A stretch of DNA of 5,046 bases from Erwinia sp. (GTDB taxonomy: Bacteria; Pseudomonadota; Gammaproteobacteria; Enterobacterales; Enterobacteriaceae): positions 2,558-7,603 of the forward strand of contig DOOK01000348.1 in the NCBI GenBank assembly GCA_003512805.1. The letters are read 5' to 3'. A program made the translations under genes and the position numbers. Positions within the stretch are counted from its first letter, which is position 1. Every line of letters starts with the position of its first letter. This document shows positions 1 to 5,046 of the stretch, piece by piece. Below the pieces are notes generated by a model. The model was not told the origin of the DNA, made no database searches, and saw nothing but the letters and a program-made list of their open reading frames with translations.

Positions 1-1193
1 GCGTGCTGAAAATGCAGGAAACGCCCGGGATGTTTTTTACCGTGGTGCAGATAGGACTGAACGCCGTGGCGATTTTGGGCGGTATCGTGGGCGATTCTGC
101 GTTTTCGCCTGTTTTCCGCACGCTTTTCGATCGCATAACCGGCCCGGTGCTGGCTGAACAGCTCAGCTTTATCGCCTCTTTCACCGTAGTGACCAGCCTG
201 TTTATTCTGTTCGCCGATCTTTTCCCAAAACGTCTCGGCATGATTGCACCGGAAACCATCGCGTTGAAAATCATCAACCCGATGCGTCTCTGCCTGTTTA
301 TCTTCCGCCCGTTGGTGTGGTTCTTTAACGGCGGCGCCAATATCATTTTCCGCCTGTTTAAAATTCCGCTGGTGCGCAAAGATGATATTACCTCGGACGA
401 TATCTACGCGGTGGTAGAAGCGGGTGCGCTTGCTGGCGTACTGCGCAAGCAGGAGCATGAGCTGATTGAAAATGTGTTTGAGCTTGAATCCCGCACCGTG
501 CCCTCTTCCATGACCTCTCGTGAGAACGTGATATGGTTCAATTTGCATGAAGAAGAGGCGAGCCTGAAGGAAAAAATCGCCAATCATCCACATTCCAAGT
601 TCCTGGTCTGTAATGATGATATTGACCACATTGTGGGTTATGTCGATTCCAAAGAGCTGCTGCTGCGCGTGCTGGGCAACCAGAGCATGGCGCTGAACAG
701 CGGCGTGCAGATCCGTTCAGCGCTGATCGTACCGGATACGCTGACGCTGTCGGAAGCGCTGGAAAGTTTTAAAACCGCAGGCGAAGATTTTGCGGTCATC
801 ATGAACGAATATGCGCTGGTGGTGGGCATCATCACCCTGAACGACGTAATGACGACGCTGATGGGCGATCTGGTTGGCCAGGGGATGGAAGAGCAGATCG
901 TGGCGCGCGATGAGAATTCATGGCTGGTCGAAGGCGGTACGCCGATCGACGACGTAATGCGCGTACTGGATATCGACGAGTTTCCCCAGTCCGGCAACTA
1001 CGAGACAATTGGCGGCTTTATGATGTATATGCTGAGAAAAATCCCTAAACGTACCGACTTCGTGAAGTTTCACGGCTATAAGTTCGAAGTGGTGGATATC
1101 GACAGCTACCGCATCGACCAGCTGTTGGTAACAAGAATCGACGAAACCCGACAAGGTGCGGCCGCCGTGCTGAATAAGATGGTGGAAGAATAA
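1..1193 (+). CDS. paeA: PaeA/YtfL, CNNM/CorC-type inner-membrane protein with DUF21, CBS pair and CorC_HlyC domains (5' partial)
   Basis: The reading frame is open from the left edge, so the gene starts upstream. The GTG at position 3 aligns with an internal Val of E. coli YtfL (447 aa), so about 47 N-terminal residues including the first membrane helix are missing. Numbering from that Val, hydrophobic segments at about 11-34, 53-75 and 92-119 are the rest of the DUF21 membrane domain. A CBS pair follows at roughly 165-290 (the second CBS includes GEDFAVIMNEYALVVGIITL), then a C-terminal CorC_HlyC domain at about 297-380 (GNYETIGGFMMYMLRKIPKR). The tail after residue 380 differs from E. coli and is shorter. 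In E. coli and Salmonella this protein (renamed PaeA) is needed for export of putrescine and cadaverine at the inner membrane; related CNNM/CorC proteins handle Mg2+. The function is inferred from homology. The gene converges with ytfK across a shared terminator. Confidence 0.95.
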   Translation, partial: VLKMQETPGMFFTVVQIGLNAVAILGGIVGDSAFSPVFRTLFDRITGPVLAEQLSFIASFTVVTSLFILFADLFPKRLGMIAPETIALKIINPMRLCLFIFRPLVWFFNGGANIIFRLFKIPLVRKDDITSDDIYAVVEAGALAGVLRKQEHELIENVFELESRTVPSSMTSRENVIWFNLHEEEASLKEKIANHPHSKFLVCNDDIDHIVGYVDSKELLLRVLGNQSMALNSGVQIRSALIVPDTLTLSEALESFKTAGEDFAVIMNEYALVVGIITLNDVMTTLMGDLVGQGMEEQIVARDENSWLVEGGTPIDDVMRVLDIDEFPQSGNYETIGGFMMYMLRKIPKRTDFVKFHGYKFEVVDIDSYRIDQLLVTRIDETRQGAAAVLNKMVEE

Positions 1194-1201
1194 AAACAGA
1201 A

Positions 1202-1222
1202 AAGGCGCGATAATCGCGCCTT
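1202..1222. terminator. Bidirectional Rho-independent terminator between paeA and ytfK
   Basis: A perfect 9-bp stem (AAGGCGCGA / TCGCGCCTT) closes a 3-nt TAA loop. On the + strand it is followed by CTTTCTTTT, giving a U-rich tail 8 bases after the paeA stop codon. On the - strand the same stem is followed by TTTCTGTTTTTA, a U-rich tail for ytfK, whose stop lies 27 bases away. Placement between two convergent genes with T-rich tails on both sides fits a shared terminator. Confidence 0.9.
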
Positions 1223-1249
1223 CTTTCTTTTGAACCGGTTTATCGGTTT

Positions 1250-1456
1250 CTAGTTGAACTCGGTCTGCAAACGCAGTACCTGACGGTTCACTTCTGACAT
1301 CACGCTGTAGTGCTGCTTATCTTTAATGCGTGGGATCAGGATCTTACCTTTATCAAATTCAAAAGCGCCTACATCTTTGATGTAAATCCGGCCACGGAAG
1401 AGTGTTTTGACATATTTGGCCACCTGCAGCGGATTATAGCGCTGGAAAATCTTCAT
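1250..1456 (-). CDS. ytfK: YtfK, DUF1107 family small protein, SpoT-dependent stringent response activator
   Basis: This 68-aa protein begins [20 protein letters not shown] and ends RLQTEFN. It matches E. coli YtfK in length and almost every position, differing mainly at the C-terminal end. The start was chosen at 1456 because it matches the family and has an AGGAG ribosome-binding site (1464-1468) 7 bases upstream. The frame continues 22 codons further upstream to an ATG at 1522, but those residues do not resemble the family and lack a good site. The protein is basic and has no signal peptide or membrane segment, so it is cytosolic. In E. coli, YtfK binds SpoT and tilts it toward (p)ppGpp synthesis during phosphate and fatty-acid starvation, and its expression is linked to PhoB. 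That role is transferred by homology. It is transcribed alone, divergent from ytfJ and convergent with paeA. Confidence 0.95.
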   Translation of the reverse strand: MKIFQRYNPLQVAKYVKTLFRGRIYIKDVGAFEFDKGKILIPRIKDKQHYSVMSEVNRQVLRLQTEFN

Positions 1457-1509
1457 GTTACAACTCCTAAAAAATGATACGTGCTGCGTCGTTTCCAAGT
1501 TGGGTACGA

Positions 1510-1523
1510 ATCTTTGCAACACA
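1510..1523 (-). repeat. Leader motif copy 1 (TGTGTTGCAAAGAT on the - strand), upstream of ytfK
   Basis: Read on the - strand, this 14-mer is an exact copy of 1668-1681 on the + strand, so the two form an inverted repeat separated by 144 bases. It lies 53 bases upstream of the ytfK start codon. This copy is also the core of a small hairpin, CTTTG-TGTTG-CAAAG on the - strand (1512-1526). The function is unknown; it could be a protein-binding site or an mRNA leader element. Confidence 0.8.
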
Positions 1524-1533
1524 AAGTGGGTAC

Positions 1534-1539
1534 ACTATA
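1534..1539 (-). promoter_or_regulatory. Candidate -10 element for ytfK
   Basis: The - strand reads TATAGT, five of six matches to TATAAT. It would place the transcript start near 1527 and give a leader of about 70 bases. I see no acceptable -35 hexamer at 16-18 bases spacing, so the promoter would be activator-dependent or wrongly placed. Activation is plausible because ytfK responds to PhoB in E. coli, but no good Pho box sits directly upstream of this hexamer. Confidence 0.25.
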
Positions 1540-1612
1540 GACCAGGTTTCACTTCCAACATTCCTAAATCCGAGTTTTTTTACTGTTTTTACACATCATG
1601 ACAGTAGGCTGT

Positions 1613-1641
1613 TTCACTCGGTTGCTTGTAAGCAGTATAAA
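1613..1641 (+). promoter_or_regulatory. Candidate sigma-70 promoter for ytfJ
   Basis: TTCACT (1613-1618, four of six to TTGACA) is separated by 17 bases from TATAAA (1636-1641, five of six to TATAAT). Transcription would start near 1648, leaving a ytfJ leader of about 90-100 bases that includes the 14-base motif at 1668-1681. This is the best hexamer pair I found by eye in the divergent region; its use is inferred. Confidence 0.4.
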
Positions 1642-1667
1642 CCTTCGTCCTTTACAGAATTGTGCGG

Positions 1668-1681
1668 TGTGTTGCAAAGAT
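1668..1681 (+). repeat. Leader motif copy 2 (TGTGTTGCAAAGAT), upstream of ytfJ
   Basis: This is an exact inverted copy of 1510-1523. It lies 56 bases upstream of the ATG at 1738 and 68 bases upstream of the preferred ytfJ start at 1750. It is in the sense orientation of ytfJ, just as copy 1 is in the sense orientation of ytfK. It is followed by a partial echo, TGTTGTATCG. The function is unknown. Confidence 0.8.
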
Positions 1682-1749
1682 GTTGTATCGCTGCGACAGA
1701 TGCATCATCCACGTTTATTATTGCAGAAACATGACTAATGAGTTCAATC

Positions 1750-2301
1750 ATGATTTTCCGTCTTTCATTGCTGCTGTTTACACTCTTATCCTTCGCCGCC
1801 GACGCGCATAACCTGGTGACAGGCCAGCGCGTGCCGCCTGTTGGCATCACCCATCAGGGCGAGCTGCGTTATCAGCAGGACGAGTTTAGTTACCATCCCT
1901 GGAATACTGCGGCCCTGCCGGGCAAAGTGCGTGTCCTTCAGCACATTGCCGGACGCGCCTCGGCAAAAGAAAAAAATGCGGCCCTGATCGAGGCGATTAA
2001 ATCAGCCCGGTTCCCCCATGACCGCTATCAGACCACCACGCTGGTGAATACCGACGACGCTATCCCCGGCACCGGCATGTTTGTCCGCAGCAGTATTCAG
2101 AGCAATAAAAAGCAGTATCCCTGGTCGCAATTTATCGTCGACAACGAGGGTAACGCCAAAAAAGCCTGGCAGCTGCAGGATGAAGGCTCGGCGATTATTG
2201 TGTTGGATAGTGCGGGAAAGGTGCGTTTCGTTAAGGACGGCGCGCTGACGCAGCAGGAAGTGCAGCAGGTTATCACGCTGGTGCGTCAGCTGCTGCACTA
2301 G
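1750..2301 (+). CDS. ytfJ: YtfJ, periplasmic thioredoxin-fold protein (YtfJ_HI0045 family)
   Basis: The 183-aa product matches E. coli YtfJ (184 aa) through blocks such as TGQRVPPVGIT, GKVRVLQHIAGR, SAKEKNA, PHDRYQTTT and SNKKQYPWSQFIVD. Residues 1-19 (MIFRLSLLLFTLLSFAADA) form a signal peptide: one Arg, a Leu/Phe-rich core, and an A-D-A site for signal peptidase I before H20. It should therefore be exported to the periplasm. The fold is thioredoxin-like in this family, but the protein contains no cysteine at all, so it cannot be a CXXC oxidoreductase; its role is unknown. An in-frame ATG at 1738 would add MSSI. I prefer 1750 because it gives a conventional signal peptide aligned with E. coli, although both starts have weak ribosome-binding sites (only a GAG 7 bases before 1750). 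It is divergent from ytfK and convergent with cysQ. Confidence 0.9.
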   Translation: MIFRLSLLLFTLLSFAADAHNLVTGQRVPPVGITHQGELRYQQDEFSYHPWNTAALPGKVRVLQHIAGRASAKEKNAALIEAIKSARFPHDRYQTTTLVNTDDAIPGTGMFVRSSIQSNKKQYPWSQFIVDNEGNAKKAWQLQDEGSAIIVLDSAGKVRFVKDGALTQQEVQQVITLVRQLLH

Positions 2302-2319
2302 CCGACCTGCTGTTGGCGC

Positions 2320-2344
2320 GAGGGAGACGGTGGCCGCCTCCCTC
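2320..2344. terminator. GC-rich hairpin between convergent ytfJ and cysQ, possible weak terminator
   Basis: A 7-bp stem (GAGGGAG / CTCCCTC) continues past a single A-C mismatch into CGG / CCG with a TGG loop. It begins 19 bases after the ytfJ stop and 13 bases after the cysQ stop on the other strand. There is no T-run on either side, so it is not a canonical intrinsic terminator. It may protect mRNA 3' ends or assist Rho-dependent termination. Confidence 0.5.
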
Positions 2345-2356
2345 CATCAGCCTGGT

Positions 2357-3097
2357 TTAGAAAATGGAGACCCGGAAGCCCGGATTCAGGAAGGATTCCC
2401 GCGGCGCATAATCCAGCGTTTTCCCCTGCCAGTCATGCACGTGCGCGCCCGCGGCAAGCGCTACGGCGTGGCCAGCCCCAGTGTCCCAGATATTGGTTGG
2501 CCCAAAGCGCGGATAGAGTTGCGCTTTGCCTTCCGCCACCAGACAAAACTTCAGCGAAGAGCCAATGGCGACAGTCTGATGTTCGCCCAGCTGGTTGAGG
2601 TAGTCTTCCAGCTCGCTATCAGAATGCGAACGGCTGACCACGACCAGCGGTGGACGGGCTTCCCGCACGTGGATCTGCGCTTTTACACCGCCCTCTTCCT
2701 TCCAGGCTTTCCCCTCTGCCGCCGAATACATTACGTCTGTTACCGGCGCGTAAACCACTCCCAGTACGGGCTTACCTTTTTCAATCAGCGCGATATTCAC
2801 GGTGAACTCGCCGTTCCGCTTGATAAACTCTTTGGTGCCGTCCAGCGGATCGACCAGCCAGTAGCGCTGCCAGTGCTGACGGACTTCCCAGCCCGGTGGA
2901 TCTTCTTCTGACAGCACAGGGACATCCGGCGTCAGCGTGGTAAGTCCCTGCAGGATCACCTTATGGGCGGCAATATCCGCTGCGGTGACCGGCGAATCAT
3001 CGGATTTTTTCGTCACATCAAGCGGCGCCTGACCATCATATATCTGCATGATGGCAACGCCCGCGTCTCGTGCCAGCTGGCATATATTCTCTAACAT
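2357..3097 (-). CDS. cysQ: CysQ, 3'(2'),5'-bisphosphate nucleotidase
   Basis: This 246-aa protein has the same length as E. coli CysQ and is near-identical over long blocks. CysQ hydrolyses 3'-phosphoadenosine 5'-phosphate (PAP), the by-product of PAPS reduction in sulfate assimilation, to AMP and phosphate. It is Mg2+-dependent and sensitive to Li+. The inositol-monophosphatase-fold metal motifs are all present: E64-E65 in [11 protein letters not shown]83-P-L-D86-G-T88 in [11 protein letters not shown], and W204-D205-T-G-A-G in [11 protein letters not shown]. The start at 3097 gives the family N-terminus ([13 protein letters not shown]). It has a strong site, GAGGTGG (3101-3107), ending 3 bases before the ATG, with GAGG 6 bases upstream. 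The frame is open 14 codons further to an ATG at 3139, but those residues are not family-like. No membrane segment or signal peptide is evident; the E. coli protein associates peripherally with the inner membrane. The gene is divergent from cpdB. Confidence 0.97.
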   Translation of the reverse strand: MLENICQLARDAGVAIMQIYDGQAPLDVTKKSDDSPVTAADIAAHKVILQGLTTLTPDVPVLSEEDPPGWEVRQHWQRYWLVDPLDGTKEFIKRNGEFTVNIALIEKGKPVLGVVYAPVTDVMYSAAEGKAWKEEGGVKAQIHVREARPPLVVVSRSHSDSELEDYLNQLGEHQTVAIGSSLKFCLVAEGKAQLYPRFGPTNIWDTGAGHAVALAAGAHVHDWQGKTLDYAPRESFLNPGFRVSIF

Positions 3098-3128
3098 TGT
3101 CCACCTCTTGATTAGCTGGCTGGCGCTG

Positions 3129-3142
3129 GCCGTGGCCACGGC
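3129..3142. repeat. 14-bp perfect palindrome in the cysQ leader
   Basis: GCCGTGGCCACGGC is its own reverse complement and lies 31 bases upstream of the cysQ start codon. In RNA it could form a 5-bp GC stem with a GGCC loop, or as DNA a symmetric protein site. It sits within a GC-rich run with repeated GCTGG units. Its role is unknown. Confidence 0.5.
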
Positions 3143-3291
3143 GGCACCAACACTCTCTGTTGATCATAGTCGATGGCGAAGATCGAAGGCCGAATGATGC
3201 GCCAGCGCTTAATTATCAATAGCATAAATTATTTTACGCCGCAGGAGCTGCTGTTTTTTATCAGGTTGACCTCATCACGTCCCCTGTCGTT

Positions 3292-3305
3292 CCCGGTGAG
3301 CCGGG
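3292..3305. repeat. Small perfect hairpin, CCCGG-TGAG-CCGGG, upstream of cpdB
   Basis: A 5-bp GC stem with a 4-base loop, 110 bases upstream of the cpdB start. It is not followed by a T-run and is not near a stop codon, so it is unlikely to be a terminator. It may lie in the cpdB leader or upstream of its promoter; chance occurrence is possible. Confidence 0.3.
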
Positions 3306-3331
3306 TCATAAGAGAGAAATATTTGTAGTCG

Positions 3332-3347
3332 CTCACATATCTGTGAG
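3332..3347. repeat. 16-bp inverted repeat upstream of cpdB (CTCACA-TATC-TGTGAG)
   Basis: Perfect 6-bp arms flank a 4-base spacer, 68 bases before the cpdB start codon and overlapping the best weak -35 candidate. The arms contain TCACA and TGTGA but in the reverse order of a CRP site (TGTGA-N6-TCACA), so this is not a standard CRP operator. A symmetric repressor site or a chance dyad are both possible. Confidence 0.35.
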
Positions 3348-3415
3348 AAAGAAGGTATTAGTTTCATAAAACTTTGCGAGGTTAGGAAGTCAATAAACGC
3401 TATCAAGGAGAAAGA

Positions 3416-5046
3416 ATGATTAAATCCGTTGTGACACCAGCCGCGCTGCTGGTCAGTTGTGCGCTACATGCGGCCACGGTCGACTTCCGCCTGCTGGAAA
3501 CGACCGACCTGCACAGCAATATGATGGATTTCGATTACTACAAGGATACGCCAACGGAAAAATTCGGGCTGGTGCGTACCGCGACGCTTATCGCCGCGGC
3601 CCGGCAAGAAGCGACAAACAGCGTGCTGATAGATAACGGTGACATTATTCAAGGTAGCCCCCTCGGTGATTACGCGGCGGCTAAGGGTTTACAGCCGGGT
3701 GAAATCCATCCTGTTTACAAAGCCATGAACACGCTGGATTACACCGTGGGAAACCTCGGCAACCATGAATTCAACTACGGCCTGGACTACCTGCAAAAAG
3801 CGCTGAGTGGCGCAAAATTTCCCTATATCAATGCCAATATTATTGATATTCATAGCGGCAAGCCATTGTTCACGCCTTTTTTAATTAAAACGGCGGAAGT
3901 GACGGATCGCGAGGGGAACCGGCATCAGCTTAAGGTCGGTTACATCGGCTTTGTCCCGCCGCAGATTATGGTATGGGACAAGAAAAACCTCAGCGGTAAA
4001 ATTACCGTGGAAGATATTACCGAGACCGCACGCAAATGGGTGCCTGAAATGCGTCGTCAGGGCGCGGATTTGATCGTGGCTATCCCACACTCTGGCCTCT
4101 CCAGCGAGCCGTGGCATGCGATGGCGGAGAACTCCGTTTACTACCTTAGCCAGGTCCCTGGCATTGATGCCATCCTGTTTGGCCATGCGCACGCTGTTTT
4201 CCCCAGTCAGGACTTTGCCGCCATTAAGGGTGCCGATATCGCTAAGGGCACGCTGAACGGCATCCCGGCAGTCATGCCAGGGATGTGGGGCGATCACCTT
4301 GGCGTGGTCGATCTGGTGCTCAATAACGATGCAGGTCGCTGGCGCGTAAGCGCTGCTACGGCACAAGCTCGTCCCATTTATGATACGGCGGCTAAAAAAT
4401 CGCTGGCAGCAGAAGATCCGGCCCTGCTGAAAGTGATGGAGCCAGAGCATCGTGCTACGCGTGAATTTGTCAGCCAGCCGATAGGAAAATCAGCGGACGT
4501 CATGTACAGCTATCTGTCGCTGATTCAGGACGATCCTACCGTGCAGATCGTTAATAACGCACAGCGTGATTACGTAAAACGCTTTATTCAGGGCGATCCG
4601 GATCTGGCCGATCTTCCTGTCCTTGCGGCTGCCGCACCGTTCAAAGCCGGCGGGCGTAAAAATGATCCTGCCAGCTATGTGGAAGTCGAAAAAGGCCCGC
4701 TTACCTTTCGTAACGCCGCCGATCTTTACCTCTATCCCAATACGCTGGTTGTAGTGAAAGCCAGCGGTAAAGAAGTAAAAGAGTGGCTGGAGTGCTCGGC
4801 AGGTCAGTTTAATCAAATTGATCCGAGCAGTCCTGAACCGCAGCCGCTGATTAACTGGAATTTCCGCACCTATAATTTCGATGTGATTGATGGGGTTAAC
4901 TACCAAATTGATGTCACACAGCCTGCCCGCTACGATGCAGAGTGCCAGTTGATTAATGATAAGGCTTCCCGTATCCATAACTTAACTTTCCAGGGGAAAG
5001 CCATCGATCCCAATGCCACATTTTTGGTAGCGACGAATAATTATCG
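3416..5046 (+). CDS. cpdB: CpdB, periplasmic 2',3'-cyclic-nucleotide 2'-phosphodiesterase / 3'-nucleotidase (3' partial)
   Basis: The frame runs from an ATG at 3416 to the window edge, giving 543 codons of an expected ~646 (E. coli 647). AAGGAG (3405-3410) lies 5 bases upstream of the start. Residues 1-19 are a signal peptide aligned with that of E. coli, with cleavage expected after LHA19 before ATVDF. The metallophosphatase domain follows, with metal and catalytic motifs D31-L-H33 (ETTDLHSN), D76 ([10 protein letters not shown]), N116-H117-E (GNHEFNYG), H225 (IPHSG) and G-H257-A-H259. The 5'-nucleotidase C-terminal domain starts near residue 350. Y440 (LYLYPN) and Y543 (ATNNY) correspond to the Tyr440/Tyr544 base-stacking pair described for E. 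coli CpdB. The enzyme converts 2',3'-cyclic nucleotides to 3'-nucleotides and then to nucleosides plus phosphate, salvaging RNA breakdown products. Odd points are a Cys15 in a lipobox-like context and one residue fewer at W481-N482-F483, where E. coli has WDGF. Confidence 0.97.
   Translation, partial: MIKSVVTPAALLVSCALHAATVDFRLLETTDLHSNMMDFDYYKDTPTEKFGLVRTATLIAAARQEATNSVLIDNGDIIQGSPLGDYAAAKGLQPGEIHPVYKAMNTLDYTVGNLGNHEFNYGLDYLQKALSGAKFPYINANIIDIHSGKPLFTPFLIKTAEVTDREGNRHQLKVGYIGFVPPQIMVWDKKNLSGKITVEDITETARKWVPEMRRQGADLIVAIPHSGLSSEPWHAMAENSVYYLSQVPGIDAILFGHAHAVFPSQDFAAIKGADIAKGTLNGIPAVMPGMWGDHLGVVDLVLNNDAGRWRVSAATAQARPIYDTAAKKSLAAEDPALLKVMEPEHRATREFVSQPIGKSADVMYSYLSLIQDDPTVQIVNNAQRDYVKRFIQGDPDLADLPVLAAAAPFKAGGRKNDPASYVEVEKGPLTFRNAADLYLYPNTLVVVKASGKEVKEWLECSAGQFNQIDPSSPEPQPLINWNFRTYNFDVIDGVNYQIDVTQPARYDAECQLINDKASRIHNLTFQGKAIDPNATFLVATNNY

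Larger units (their letters stand above)
3098..3415. other. Divergent cysQ-cpdB intergenic region, 318 bases
   Basis: No recognised gene lies here. It contains both ribosome-binding sites at its edges, a GC-rich stretch next to cysQ (3115-3148), an AT-rich stretch at 3209-3237 that is a plausible zone for divergent promoters, and three small dyads listed separately. On the - strand TATGAT (3163-3168) is a possible cysQ -10, but without a matching -35. On the + strand TATTAG (3356-3361) with CTCACA (3332-3337, 18-base spacing) is the best weak pair for cpdB. TTGACC at 3266 resembles a -35 but has no -10 after it. A 51-codon open frame (3173-3328) is discussed under findings. I see no textbook CRP site, although cpdB in E. 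coli has been reported to be modulated by cAMP-CRP. Confidence 0.6.

Noticed and set aside
638..1154. Two - strand open frames (638-997 and 918-1154) opposite paeA.
   Set aside because: They lie entirely within the conserved CBS and CorC_HlyC coding region and show no independent coding evidence.
1457..1522. A 22-residue N-terminal extension of YtfK.
   Set aside because: The 68-aa form matches E. coli YtfK end to end and has AGGAG 7 bases upstream.
1583..1604. A LexA-type site from CTGT...ACAG.
   Set aside because: The spacing between CTGT and ACAG is 14 bases, not the 8 required for a LexA box.
1510..1681. The inverted repeat as the ends of a small transposon-like element (MITE).
   Set aside because: I see no target-site duplication flanking 1510 and 1681, and the interior contains candidate promoters for the native genes. 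Kept as a regulatory-motif finding instead.
1474..1734. An 86-codon + strand open frame spanning the whole ytfK-ytfJ intergenic region.
   Set aside because: Its start overlaps the ytfK leader with no ribosome-binding site on this strand, it resembles no family I know, and it would overlay the promoters of both divergent genes.
1614..1850. A 78-codon - strand open frame crossing the ytfJ start.
   Set aside because: It overlaps the conserved ytfJ signal-peptide coding region antisense and has no family resemblance or supporting ribosome-binding site.
2330..2911. A 193-codon + strand frame opposite cysQ.
   Set aside because: It is antisense to a fully intact, highly conserved cysQ; its Arg/Pro/Phe-rich composition is typical of a shadow frame.
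3098..3139. A 14-residue N-terminal extension of CysQ starting at 3139.
   Set aside because: The ATG at 3097 gives the exact family length and N-terminus and has a strong ribosome-binding site; the extension is not family-like.
3881..4978. Two long - strand frames (3881-4450 and 4490-4978) opposite cpdB.
   Set aside because: Both are antisense shadows of cpdB, which is continuous on the + strand from 3416 to the window edge with all catalytic motifs in frame.

Overview
The window is a piece of an Enterobacterales chromosome, recognised by gene content and order. It carries paeA(ytfL) - ytfK - ytfJ - cysQ - cpdB, the same order and relative orientation as in Escherichia coli K-12, and every protein is clearly similar to its E. 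coli counterpart from memory of those sequences. The differences (divergent signal peptides, no ytfI between cysQ and ytfJ, a one-residue gap in CpdB) suggest a genus other than Escherichia/Salmonella, but I cannot name it. Nothing looks mobile: I see no insertion sequence, integrase, CRISPR array, tRNA or rRNA.

Layout. Positions 1-1193 hold the 3' part of paeA on the + strand, a DUF21/CBS/CorC_HlyC inner-membrane protein whose start lies outside the window. A strong bidirectional hairpin terminator (1202-1222) separates it from convergent ytfK (1250-1456, - strand). ytfK and ytfJ (1750-2301, + strand) diverge from a 293-base regulatory region, the most structured non-coding stretch here. ytfJ converges with cysQ (2357-3097, - strand), with a GC-rich hairpin lacking a U-tract between them. 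cysQ and cpdB diverge across a 318-base region. cpdB (3416 to the window end, + strand) runs off the right edge after 543 codons.

How the genes relate. Each appears to be its own transcription unit, since neighbours alternate in strand. There is a loose common theme of phosphate and nucleotide metabolism. CpdB strips phosphate from 2',3'-cyclic and 3'-nucleotides in the periplasm, CysQ removes 3'-phosphate from PAP in the cytoplasm, and YtfK is known in E. coli as a PhoB-linked activator of the SpoT (p)ppGpp synthetase. PaeA is linked to polyamine export, and YtfJ is a periplasmic thioredoxin-fold protein of unknown role.

The window is mostly ordinary core genome and I found no new multi-gene system. 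The observation most worth following is an exact 14-base motif present once in each divergent leader of ytfK and ytfJ, in the sense orientation of each gene and at almost the same distance from the two start codons. The second is a lipobox-like LVSC inside the CpdB signal peptide.
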